NCBI GenBank assembly: GCA_963931865.1
Contig: OZ007511.1
Span: 11,173,396 to 11,237,395, forward strand
DNA length: 64,000 bases
From: Axinella damicornis
Lineage: Eukaryota > Porifera > Demospongiae > Axinellida > Axinellidae
Reading direction: 5' to 3'
Position 1 is the stretch's first letter, and every line of letters starts with the position of its first letter. The notes under the pieces were generated by a model. That model had not been told where the DNA came from. It saw nothing but the letters and a program-made list of their open reading frames with translations, and did not search any database. The position numbers and the translations under genes are program-made. Below, one piece after another: positions 12,801-21,145 of the stretch.

Positions 12801-15800
12801 GTTGGCAGCTCCAATCAAAAGTCAGAATGTTGTCACATGGCAAATGCATATGATATTGAAATGTCATGAACAGGCCCCTATTCTGTGTTGTACATTGTAT
12901 TTACACAATCGCTCACTAATTTAGCGAAGGTTTTTGTTTGAACATCTTCTGCTTGTAGAACCTACGTACAGTAGTTGCTTCCACGATCAGGATAGCACTG
13001 TTTTCAGCAGGTGGAATAGTCATGACTACCACGTATGAAAGGAGAGGATTTGTACTGTTGAGGGCTGATTACAGAGGCCGAGGCCATGGTCGAGGGTTGG
13101 AACAGAGGCCAAGGGTTGGTATGAAGGAGAAGGAGGAGTGTTGGTACGGTCGAGGGTTGGAACAGAGGCCGAGGGTTGGTATGAAGGAGAAGGTGGAGTG
13201 TTGGTACGGTCGAGGGTTGGAACAGAGGCCGAGGGTTGGTATGAAGGAGAAGGAGGAGTGTTGGTACGGTCGAGGGTTGGAACAGAGGCCGAGGGTTGGT
13301 ATGAAGGAGAAGGCGGAGTGTTGGTACGGTCGAGGGTTGGAACAGAGGCCGAGGGTTGGTATGAAGGAGAAGGCGGAGTGTTGGTATGGTCGAGGGTTGG
13401 AACAGAGGCCAAGGGTTGGTATGAAGGAGAAGGCGGAGTGTTGGTACGGTCGAGGGCTGGAACAGAGGCCGAGGGTTGGTATGAAGGAGAAGGAGGAGTG
13501 TTGGTACGGTCGAGGGTTGGAACAGAGGCCGAGGGTTGGTATGAAGGAGAAGGAGGAGTGTTGGTACGGTCGAGGGTTGGAACAGAGGCCAAGGGTTGGT
13601 ATGAAGGAGAAGGAGGAGTGTTGGTACGGTCGAGGGTTGGAACAGAGGCCGAGGGTTGGTATGAGGGAGAAGGAGGAGTGTTGGTACGGTCGAGGGTTGG
13701 AACAGAGGCCAAGGGTTGGTATGAAGGAGAAGGAGGAGTGTTGGTACGGTCGAGGGTTGGAACAGAGGCCGAGGGTTGGTATGAAGGAGAAGGAGGAGTG
13801 TTGGTACGGTCGAGGGTTGGAACAGAGGCCAAGGGTTGGTATGAAGGAGAAGGAGGAGTGTTGGTACGGTCCAGGGCTGAAACAGAGGCCGAGGGTTGGT
13901 ATGAAGGAGAAGGAGGAGTGTTGGTACGGTCGAGGGCTGGAACAGAGGCCAAGGGTTGGTATGAAGGAGAAGGAGGAGTGTTGGTACGGTCGAGGGCTGG
14001 AACAGAGGCCGAGGGTTGGTATGAAGGAGAAGGAGGAGGGCTGGAACAGATCTATGCTAAGGGTTGGTATGAAGGGGGAGGGCTGGTGCAGAGGCCGAGG
14101 GTTAACCCCATCCGTGCAAAGGGTATATATTATTCCACGCTGATCCCCAGCAAAGGTCTGTATGCAGAGGACTGTTGCTTGGAGTCATGGATGTCGTACA
14201 TGCTTCCATCGTGCACTTCTGGAGCAATGTGACTGGACAATGTTAGAGAGCCTTTGCATTCCCAACATATACTCCAGTCTAGGGCATATTGATATGCCAG
14301 GTGAAACGTTTTGCTGGGACTTTGCCAGTTATGAAACGATTCGAGTGATAAGGTGGACACTTGTCTACGTACATGTGTGTGTTTGCACCTGAAAACGATG
14401 CAGTCATTAGGGCACACATGAAAAGTCGATAGATAAGAAATGGTTTAACCACTTTCTTAATAGAGGTTGATCTCTTCCTCGGTGCTTCCCTCACTAGGTT
14501 CAATCACCGATCTGGTCAGATATCTCAGGGAACTTGTCGAAGACGTCTCACCTCTTGTCAGTACAGACAGTGTACTGCCAGCTGGAATTGTGCATTGCGT
14601 CCTACCGTGATTATGTTCAAGTGTTTTCTTGAGAGGATGTGAGGTTGGATGCAAGGGGTGATCATGCTGGTTGTCACTGCCACCTCTGTGGTTGTACACA
14701 AATCCAAGTATCCAACATTTCATGCGTCAACCGGGTAGACGTATCCAAACTGGACACGGACTCTTCTGTGTTTGTTTTTGCTAGAAGCATCAGGATGGTC
14801 TCGGCACAATTGATGGTCTTTCCCTGGTACAGTGTAGTTGCATCCTACAACAGGACATACCTTTACTCCATTGCATGAAGCAGAGCGGTAGACGACTTTC
14901 AGATCTGCTCCATCACATTAAAGAACTTCACAGTCCTAATATGGTACGTAGAATACACTCTGTCCCCCTGAGGTTCCAAGAAAATGGCAGTCTTTGACAT
15001 CCTTGGGGGTTGTTCATTTCTCTTTGTCAGCTAAAAAGATAGCTAAGACTAAGAATTGAATGTCTGGGTCACATGTCTTTCTCTTTCTACTCCCGTGTGC
15101 ATTTGTATTTGAGGTATTGGCACCATGGCTTAATTGGCTCAGAGTATTGCTGATTTTGGTAAAAGTACTCTTTTCTTATTTATTTGCTGCTACTTCTAGT
15201 ATTTCTCATACAACAATAATACCTTGAATTAACTGTAGACAGTAGACGATTGCTGCTGATCTTTTGCTCTTCTGGTTGGCTGCGCTCTGACCCTTATTCT
15301 TAAACAACAATATTGCGAATTGTCTCTGAGTCTCTTCTTAATCACAGACCGTAGTTGTGTTTGTTTGTACCATGACACTGTCGTATGAATGAGTGTCACT
15401 ATTTCTCACTGGAATGATTAGTCCATGCTGTGGACGATCCTTGAATCCACTGAACAATTTTCAATTCCTCTTTGTCCCCAACCGTGTATATCAGTGTACG
15501 CAATCTCAGTGTCATGCTAAATTCCCTTTGTGTGCAGTTATTTCTACAGTGACATTTATCCCTTTACCTTTTGTGGTATATAGACCATATAGCTATGCCC
15601 TGCAGTATGTGTGACAATAGAATACTACTGAATGGACCGTATTATAGCTATATAGCTATAGGACAATCATGGGATTGTTAGAACTGAGCTTGGTTTTAGG
15701 AGGTTCGAAGGGGCGTTTGAGGAGACCGCTCAACCGATCCAAGAGAGGCCGACTAACTATACCATCTTGCTCTGTGGGGGATTTCTCCAGACAGATCTTT

Positions 15801-16923
15801 TGAACGGTGGGATTATCATAGAAGTAGGGCAACAGCTTCATATGGGAGCCATCCTGTTTTTTACAGGTGCCGTGGTCGATTATCACCATGAGATCTGGTG
15901 TTGCACAATGGAAACAGTCAGACGATAGACTGGAGCAAGCCTCATGGGTCGCATACTCGAAGACCCAAATGTTGGTTCCGGACACATTCTTGAAACAGCA
16001 CTGTGCTACATTTATATTGGAGAGCTTGGGAAAGTCTCCGCTCTTGAAGTCTTCCCTCATTGCTTTCCGCACCTGGTCTGGAATGTCACTCAACATAATA
16101 CGACGGAGCGGTTCATGGAAATGTGCGCAGTATATGTACATTCCATTCTGGTTTACTAGCCAGACAAACGTGGCAACCTGTTTATAAACTAGTCATGTTT
16201 CAATCGGGTAGCAAAATTATGTGTATACTTCTCGTTCCCCTGCAGGCATGCTGGATGTTACACTATTTCAGTGAAGTGACGTATTCTGACCAAGCAAACC
16301 TGCAGTTTGGTTTGCAGCAGGTGAATGCTTCAAAGTCCTCATGCAGTGAATTTTTATTACTATGTACTCTAATTGCTTAGTAGTAGAGGACCTTATTGGT
16401 CTACTTCCCAATATCACCCCGCCAGTTTTTGACCAACCCTAGACCTCCTATGCACATGGCACACGGCGCAGTTGGCACTAGCGAATGTCGCATATGGAAC
16501 GTTGTGCATTCTGGCAATAGGCTCTACGACCGCGTTACAGGTGCATCACCTGAGGCCATAACAAAGCTCTGGAAGATCCGTAAGCTACTCTGCACCGATT
16601 TTCAGAACCTTAGGTACGTACAAAGCCAGCACTGTTCGGAAGCAGCCTTCTGCATCTTCTGAAGAAACGTCTGATGCATGCGAGTAGCCTTCCAGTTTGT
16701 GGCAAAGCTGCGTCACAAACACATGTCAGAAAAATGTCTGCATCAATTTTAAGGACGCGTACCATAAGCCAGAGTCCTGTTTCTCCCCAGGTATTCACTT
16801 GCCTGATCCAGGACAAGGAGCTACCGGTGAAGGTGGAGGCGGCCGTGGCTCTGCAGTTCCTCATCAAGCACCAGAGCATAGCGGAGAGCTTCATACAACC
16901 GTACGTCAAGCCCATCATTCAAG
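896..16923 (+). CDS. IPO7: Importin-7/8-like nuclear transport receptor, N-terminal half (14 exons)
   Basis: Importin-beta family receptor (RanBP7/8 type) that carries cargo through the nuclear pore under Ran control. Exons read from splice sites: 896-979, 1803-1884, 2253-2412, 3657-3815, 4244-4400, 5617-5706, 7783-7877, 8237-8307, 10599-10701, 11018-11163, 11971-12170, 12573-12662, 16246-16320, 16791-16923. All phases agree, giving 1645 nt (548 codons plus one base) without a stop. The protein starts [20 protein letters not shown]. It shares family landmarks with importin-7 in order: AVYLKN, ERWTAVV, a [19 protein letters not shown] block, [58 protein letters not shown] and [15 protein letters not shown]. 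These are HEAT-repeat segments; the first covers the importin-beta N-terminal (Ran-binding) domain. Vertebrate importin-7 is about 1040 residues, so only about half is present; the rest was not found. Importin-7 versus -8 cannot be separated outside vertebrates. Intron 10 uses a GC donor; the others examined are GT-AG. Confidence 0.92.
980..2252 (+). other. Importin introns 1 and 2 (no other gene seen)
   Basis: Intron 1 spans 980-1802 and intron 2 spans 1885-2252, flanking the 82-nt exon 2. I see no convincing coding region, RNA gene or structured repeat in either. Sequence 1-895 upstream of the importin start is also without a clear gene, apart from an inverted CCTCGTTCC / GGAACGAGG pair near 778-833. 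Confidence 0.5.
2500..3105 (+). repeat. AGGCTC-based minisatellite in importin intron 3
   Basis: About 600 bp built of degenerate 6-7 bp words (AGGCTCC, AGGCTCT, AGGCTGC) that group into units of roughly 13-20 bp such as CTAGGCTGCAGGCTCCAGG. It lies wholly inside intron 3 (2413-3656). Confidence 0.9.
3334..3393. repeat. Short foldback with AGCCTCGTT / AACGAGGCT ends
   Basis: ACTAGCCTCGTTTCC at the left pairs with GGGAACGAGGCTAGT at the right across about 30 bases. The terminal words recur in the larger inverted-repeat elements at 4.89-5.28 and 8.36-8.50 kb, so this is probably a deleted member of the same family. Confidence 0.55.
4437..4832 (+). repeat. (TCCC)n microsatellite in importin intron 5
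   Basis: Almost 400 bp of CCCT/TCCC tetranucleotides with a few C-run interruptions. One strand is pure pyrimidine, so non-B (triplex-type) structure is possible. It starts about 40 bp after the exon 5 donor. Confidence 0.95.
4887..5283. mobile_element. MITE-like element with about 60-bp terminal inverted repeats
   Basis: The left end AGCCTTGTTCCCAGGCCC..GGAACGCGGAAGAGG (4887-4950) is repeated inverted at 5220-5283 with few mismatches, including the inner GGGCCTGGTGACACTTGG block. The roughly 270-bp interior has no coding capacity that I can see. Flanking DNA is CA-rich (ATGCACATG on both sides), so the target duplication is ambiguous. It lies in importin intron 5. Confidence 0.75.
5286..5610 (+). 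repeat. (CA)n-rich microsatellite in importin intron 5
   Basis: Over 300 bp of ACAC with interspersed CTGC, ATGG and CTCC, running up to the polypyrimidine-poor acceptor of exon 6 at 5616. Confidence 0.93.
5980..6012 (+). repeat. (GTCT)n microsatellite
   Basis: Five to six GTCT units in importin intron 6, 220 bp upstream of the 25-bp minisatellite. Confidence 0.8.
6229..7750 (+). repeat. 25-bp minisatellite, about 60 units, importin intron 6
   Basis: The unit is close to CTGTCTGTGTGGGAG followed by TGGCATCCCG, period 25 bp, with A/G and C/T variants and recurrent short units lacking about 10 bases. Since 25 is not a multiple of three and the unit lacks stops, the array reads open in all frames and produces ORFs of more than 500 codons. 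These have no coding meaning: the array sits between the in-frame importin exons at 5706 and 7783. Confidence 0.95.
7958..8000 (+). repeat. (GT)n microsatellite in importin intron 7
   Basis: A run of GTGTGTGT with ATG interruptions, 80 bp after the exon 7 donor. Confidence 0.9.
8358..8505. mobile_element. Small inverted-repeat element, AGCCTCGTACCCAG ends
   Basis: The left end TAGCCTCGTACCCAG and right end CTGGGTACGAGGATA form an imperfect inverted pair about 150 bp apart. The end sequence matches the element at 4.89-5.28 kb. It lies 50 bp into importin intron 8. Confidence 0.55.
8712..10065 (-). pseudogene. Decayed multi-OB-fold (RPA1-like) sequence, antisense in importin intron 8
   Basis: Read on the - strand, an ATG at 10065 opens about 92 codons ([11 protein letters not shown], then [14 protein letters not shown] and [20 protein letters not shown]), an OB-fold-like strand pattern. 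After a stop and frame change, 9721-9390 reads [31 protein letters not shown] third piece at 9263-9033 carries [17 protein letters not shown], and 9103-8891 in another frame carries [10 protein letters not shown], together resembling a C4 zinc ribbon. The order OB, OB, zinc-ribbon OB is that of RPA1 and of RPA1-like repeated families in invertebrate genomes. At least one frameshift and several stops separate the pieces, so this is not a working gene. The family assignment is inference from pattern, not from an alignment. Confidence 0.45.
10082..10400 (+). repeat. Direct repeats in importin intron 8
   Basis: A 46-bp segment (GCTAGCTACGTTCC..GGACAGGTGGTAAC) is repeated head to tail at 10082-10172. 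A second segment (AATAGCTGTTCCATGTGCC.. to CACCTC[T/C]AGTTGCCTGCAAGTA) occurs at about 10174-10260 and 10268-10380. Confidence 0.7.
11164..11970 (+). other. GC-AG intron 10 of the importin gene
   Basis: The exon ending AAG TTT G at 11163 is followed by GCAAGT rather than GT. The acceptor CTCCAG ends at 11970. Only this GC donor keeps the frame (KF-D-IFEDL, matching the family). Splicing at the GT three bases further on would give an immediate frameshift and stop. The intron also holds a 26-base C run (11359-11384) and a pyrimidine-only minisatellite. Confidence 0.8.
11412..11905 (+). repeat. Pyrimidine-only minisatellite in importin intron 10
   Basis: Units of about 28-30 bp (CCCCTCCCCTCCCTGTTCCC then CCTCTCATTC) repeat roughly 14 times. 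The tract is almost free of purines on the + strand and runs to within 65 bp of the exon 11 acceptor. Confidence 0.92.
13081..14040 (+). repeat. 60-bp minisatellite, 16 units in perfect register, importin intron 12
   Basis: Sixteen consecutive units of exactly 60 bp (GGTCGAGGGTTGGAACAGAG, then GCCGAGGGTTGGTATGAAGG, then AGAAGGAGGAGTGTTGGTAC) differ only by occasional point changes such as GCCGAGG/GCCAAGG and GGAGG/GGCGG. Degenerate fragments continue to about 14110. Because 60 is divisible by three, several frames stay open for 300 or more codons with a 20-residue repeat. The array is inside the intron between in-frame exons ending at 12662 and starting at 16246, so I do not call it coding. 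Confidence 0.95.
14457..14885 (-). pseudogene. Antisense Cys/His-rich fragment, possibly transposon-derived
   Basis: On the - strand from 14885, a frame reads [20 protein letters not shown] then [12 protein letters not shown] and QFGYVYPVD before a TGA at about 14723. In the next frame, [20 protein letters not shown] continues to a stop at 14457. The C-x4-C, C-x2-H and HDHP spacing resembles the zinc-binding N-terminal part of FLYWCH/WRKY-GCM1-type DNA-binding or MULE-type transposase proteins. The frame break and lack of a downstream catalytic region make it a remnant. The family call is an inference. Confidence 0.3.
15656..16175 (-). CDS. Unrecognised antisense open frame (possible terminal exon) in importin intron 12
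   Basis: An open frame of about 170 codons runs on the - strand from a possible acceptor (TTTATAAACAG at about 16176) to a TAA-type stop at 15656. It includes [58 protein letters not shown] and [15 protein letters not shown]. The composition looks protein-like: charged and aromatic residues are mixed, there are several cysteines, and there is no repeat. I do not recognise the family. No start exon was found, so it may be a fragment of a nested gene or a transposon product related to the antisense remnant 800 bp further downstream on that strand. A function cannot be assigned. Confidence 0.3.
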
Positions 16924-17044
16924 GTAAGACATAGCTACCAGCCGTGTGTGACCAAGCCACTGACAGTGACTTGGAGTGTGTGTATAAGCATGTGCAACTA
17001 TGTGGTTGCTGGGTACTCAACAACATGTTGAGACATACATGTAT

Positions 17045-17099
17045 AGAGCATATATAGCAGAGAGCCTCGTACAACCGTACGTCAAGCCCATCATTCAAG
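17045..17099 (+). pseudogene. Partial duplicate of the 3' end of importin exon 14
   Basis: AGCATATATAGCAGAGAGCC to GTCAAGCCCATCATTCAAG followed by GTGAGAC copies the last 45-50 bases of exon 14 (ending 16923) plus its donor and the start of intron 14. It lies 176 bp downstream, so it is a tandem duplication of exon end plus intron. It lacks the 5' part of the exon and an acceptor. Confidence 0.8.
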
Positions 17100-17520
17100 G
17101 TGAGACTTAGCTACCATGTGTGTGTGACCAAGCCACTGACAGTGACTTGGAGTATGTGTAACTACATGTACCTGGTTGCTGCCAAGCAACAGGTTGACAC
17201 ATGGAGATTGGAGTATCACTATGTCTCAAAGTAATCGTTTTGCCGAAGAATGTGATATAGATTCAGATGCTAAAGGCATTTGAACTATATTATGTGTATG
17301 TACATAATGTATGGCTATTGTCTGTGAGTATAGTACATAATTGTGTTGCAGCAACGGTGGATATTGATATTTGCCGTTTCTGTTGCAATTGAGTGGAGCC
17401 ATTCGGCACTTCTTGTCACGCTCAAGTTCCAGTCACTCTGGAACTTGTATCATGCGTTCATGTGCTGGTATATATGTAGCACACAGTCTTGCAGTTTGTT
17501 TGTGAAGGTATTGTTGTACG

Positions 17521-17731
17521 TAGGTCTCACTGGATGTTACTGTACTAGCAGCAGCGGAGTGCTGTTCATGTTGTGTGCAGATCTCTCCAGTAGTGCAGTA
17601 GGTCTCACTGGATGTTACTGTACTAGCAGCGGAGTGTGTTCATGTTGTGTGTAGATCTCTCCAGTAGTGCAGTAGGTCTCACTGGATGTTACTGTACTAG
17701 CAGTGGAGTGCTGTTCATGTTGTGTGTAGAT
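17521..17731 (+). repeat. Three tandem units of about 75 bp
   Basis: TAGGTCTCACTGGATGTTAC begins units at 17521, 17599 and 17673 (78 and 74 bp apart). Each contains ACTGTACTAGCAG and GTTCATGTTGTGTG. It lies downstream of the last importin exon seen. Confidence 0.85.
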
Positions 17732-17822
17732 TCAGTGTTTCCCCCAAAACTGACAGGAAAGGGGGTGAAAAAAATAGTACAAAATTGCCCACAAAGAACT
17801 TAATGACCACATACACATATTA

Positions 17823-18386
17823 CCGTAGATCGGGAAATTTTTGCCGTAATTAATTTTCGTCGATATTGCATTACGACGAAAATTAAAAACACGAAATATT
17901 TTCAACGTCGAATAATTTATGATTCTATTTAACGTGTGAGTTTTCGTGAATCGAAGTACAAGCATGGTTCTGCTGCGCTACCAGAAACCTGTCGATGGTG
18001 TTCCTGATCCTGGAAGATCGCTGAGCTCTTCTATACCAGCCCAAGCGCGCGATCGCGGAAGCGAACTTCTGAAGGCAGTTGGAACCGCGGACCGAGACAG
18101 ACGGGTGAAATCTTTCGAGGTAAGTAGCCGATGGCAGTTCCCTCTCTACCAGTGATACGGCATGGGTGTCTGCTGCATTCCCTCGCTGGCGCTGATCCGA
18201 GGCTCCAGCTTCTCTCCAATGGCGCGACATGGTATCCGGTCCTGGGATCGGGAACGTGCACGTGTACGCGTGAACAAAATTTTCGCGTGGTTTAATTTTC
18301 GTCGGTGTGCTCGAGCGACGAAAATAAAACAACGCGAAAAATTAAAAGGCGAAGTATATTTAACGCGAAAATTTCCGGATCTACGG
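17823..18386. mobile_element. TA-target MITE with CCGTAGATC... ends
   Basis: The left end CCGTAGATCGGGAAATTTTT and right end AAAATTTCCGGATCTACGG are inverted copies, flanked by TA on both sides (17821-17822 and 18387-18388). The interior repeats TTAATTTTCGTCG words and has no intact ORF. TA duplication points to Tc1/mariner-type mobilisation. Confidence 0.7.
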
Positions 18387-18639
18387 TAGATTCCAACCCC
18401 ACACGTCACACTTGCAATGCAAAGCAGTGAAATTCTTATTTGGCCCAGTTCTTTGTGCATAAGCTGTCTCACAGTTGCACCACATGAAACACCATAACAA
18501 AGTTTGTGAGACATGCTCAATAAAACTGAAATGAGACTGGAATGTGCGTAGGTAGTGTGAGAGGCAATGGTGAGTGTGAGGGTCACACCTCAGCACCAGA
18601 GTTAGCTGAGAGTACTACAGTGAATGACCATGCAGGAGT

Positions 18640-19235
18640 ACAGTAGCTGTCAATAAAACGTTTACGTTCCATTTACAAACAACAATCACTCTACGGTCCG
18701 TTCCGTTCTTACGCAATCTGCTCGTACTACGGTTGCTGAGTCAGCAATTATCGCCGTCGCGAGTAAGCGGCCAAGTTCGTCGACCTTTATCTCCGGTTAC
18801 AAGTAAGCTACAGACAAGGGACAAACGCCAGCGTATAGTTAAGGCCTTCCAATAAGGCATATTTAAAAATCAGTCAGACCTTTCATAGGATGTGCAAGTT
18901 CCAAGAGCTTTCGCTTGGTGGGCGGGGTTTTCGGAAGCGATCGATTGCATTGCCACTGTATCTCCGGTTCTGCGAAAGCTGTGGACATCGAACAAAGACC
19001 AGCAGGGAGAGAGATCCAGGGCCTAAAACATAACCCAGGTAGAACAGTGTCGGACATAGGCTGCATCCGCTATAAGCATTAAAAGTTTTTACTACGCTTG
19101 TATATCGTAAAAACGGTGCGTATAAACGCTGACGTAGCAATAATTTCACACCGTTTTCTGAGCCGTTTCTCGCCGTAGAACGATCGTTGTTTGTAAACGG
19201 AATGTAAACTTTTTATTGACAGCTACTGTAGTACA
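18640..19235. mobile_element. Inverted-repeat element with CAGTAGCTGTCAATAAAA ends
   Basis: CAGTAGCTGTCAATAAAACG with GTTCCATTTACAAACAAC at the left is inverted at the right as GTTGTTTGTAAACGGAAT and TTTTTATTGACAGCTACTG. The DNA on either side is collinear with the 46.3 and 57.4 kb segments of the array, which lack it. The exact target duplication is unclear (AGTA on both sides, one base offset). Confidence 0.65.
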
Positions 19236-19236
19236 T

Positions 19237-20110
19237 TGAAGACAGAATTATGGTAACCCTGCAAGCAGAGTTGATGCCATGCTCATAAACATAGCATGAA
19301 GGCAGCAGACAACTCACGCAGGCTTACCCCGTGATACTTAACCCTTTCCCAACCAATGACGCCATATGGCGTCATGAGACTTTCAGCTTCATGATATCAC
19401 ATCCGGCAATGTCCTTGGGAGATAGGCTCTGCGCCAGCAGAAAGGGCGGGGCAAGGGGAGGTGGGTGGGTGCACCCGAAGGGTGCAAACATCATGGCCGT
19501 GTCTAGGCTCAGCTTTGAACAGCCCTTGGTTGGAGCCGGGTAGGCCAAATCTCTGGTTTTAAGCATAAATGGGCCTAGAAAACAGTGGTCTCACCTTGCA
19601 GAGCCTCGAATTCCAGTGTTCAAGGCTGATGTTTCTGCTAGAGCGAGTTACCATCGCCCCAGCATCTTGATCGCATACACGTTAATGAGTGGGTGTGGTC
19701 AGAATCACGAATGTGGAAAGCATGGCTGTGTGCAGTTCTGTGTGAAGTTTTGAGCCTGACAACCGATGGGAACCTTATCTAGGGTATGTTTAAGTAAATT
19801 ACAAGCTAATAAACTGACCTCCATAATCTGTGGGTGGTAAAGGGCATCTGTGTATAAAGTACTCGTCTTTAAAACTAATGCCACACTCCTTTCCGTAGAA
19901 TTCTGTTACAACTGTGAAAACGGAAGTGCTAAATGCGAATGTGGAAGGCCTAAGAAGCCTTCCACGTCTTCCTTATGATTCTCGCAAGAAGCCGTCCGTT
20001 TTTTTAGTAGAAGCCTTCTGGTGCCAAACTGCCAAAACCTGCCAAATTCAGGTGATCAAGATCTGTAGAACTGTGCAAACAAACTCCCCCTGAGAAGTAG
20101 CTAAGAACTA
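19237..20110. other. Non-coding stretch between transposon and broken collagen copy
   Basis: No gene recognised. It starts with sequence shared with the intron-2 regions of the collagen genes (TGCAAGCAGAGTTGATGCCA..) and includes a GACGCCATATGGCGTC palindrome at about 19360. Confidence 0.4.
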
Positions 20111-20117
20111 CCTGTAC

Positions 20118-21145
20118 CTTGCAGGCCAGGAGGTTCCTGTAGCTGTGTTTCTGGATCTCCCTTTTCCCCCTTCATACCCGAAAAGGATAGCTGTTCCCCA
20201 GAGACCGGCAGGTCCCTGTTGTCCATTACGTCCATCCCTACCAGCAATCTAATATCACCACAGAGAGAGGAGTTGATGGTAGTCTGCAGTGTAGATGCCG
20301 GTGTAGACTCAACACTCCTCTCTGACCTACCGTATACCGGGCGGCCATTAAATTTGGCGAAATTGCCTGAAATGACTCGGTGTAAAATTTGGTGAATTTA
20401 AAGTTTGTCGATTGACAGAAAAAGTATGATGTAACTGTGCGTGCCGCGAGCGTGACGTGACTTGTACTTCTGACACGAGACCCCGGCCCCAGAACGAAGA
20501 CGTACAAAATTATGGAGAGCAGTGTCGTCACCATCACGTTTCAGTGCCATCTGGAGGGGCCCACAATCGGCAAACAGCTATTTGGGAAGTCATCGGGTCA
20601 GCACTGCCCAGTTTGCGTACACTGTGGCACGCTAGCACTGTGGCAGTAATGCACAACACAGGTACACAGTAGGCCATGACCTTGATTATAATTTTCAGCA
20701 GCCTGTATGCTTTAATTTGGTGCACCTCTGTGAAGTAGTAGGCACTTTTCCGTAGACCTTGCTCAGCAGGTAGTATGTCTTGCCTCGCCGCGCACGCTGA
20801 CAGTCGATCTGGCCAGTCATTTAATTTGGCGATTTTTAATTTGACGACTGACTTCCGAATCACCAAATCGCCAAATTAAAACGGTCGCCAAAATTTCCTG
20901 GTATACGGTATATAGGGAGTGCTGTGACTGTCAGGGAACAGGGGTGGTTTTTATGTGACGACATTATGAGTATGCTTTTAAGATGCACTATTTCCTCTCT
21001 TGAAATATACCATTTGCTAATTGCGTACATCTAGGGCACCAGTATAGTAGAATGAGTGCTTTGGTAAGTGTTTGAGATTCTGCTCACCAGTAAACTGTCC
21101 AGCAACCAGCAGCAGAGAAAGTGCACCAAGTAACTTTGCCTCCAT
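20118..21145 (-). pseudogene. Broken short-chain collagen copy (exon 1 and disrupted exon 2 only)
   Basis: The signal-peptide exon 21088-21145 is intact ([19 protein letters not shown], donor GTGAGC). The collagen exon 20118-20327 is recognisable from its CTGCAAG/GTACAGG donor and its SSLCGDIRL-type N-terminal stretch. It lacks about 20 bases around the LLLQQQG region and has scrambled Gly-X-Y triplets. Its 5' end, at the residues after the acceptor, is split by a 579-bp TA-target transposon (20330-20908). No C-domain exon follows downstream on this strand. It is the outermost copy of the array and is not expected to make a full product. Confidence 0.75.
20330..20908. mobile_element. TA-target MITE inserted in a collagen exon
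   Basis: CCGTATACCGGGCGGCCATT at the left and CCAAAATTTCCTGGTATACGG at the right are imperfect inverted ends. They are flanked by TA, and the intact exons read GACCTAGGGAGTG across the site. The interior is rich in AATTTGGCGA words and inverted within itself. No transposase frame is seen. Confidence 0.7.

Noticed and set aside
13022..14232. Repetitive ORFs of about 370 codons on both strands
   Set aside because: Open only because of the 60-bp minisatellite; the region is intronic and no start, splice or domain context supports translation.
16396..16662. Open frame between importin exons 13 and 14
   Set aside because: Exons 13 and 14 already join in frame and match the family residue for residue ([23 protein letters not shown]), leaving no room for another exon.
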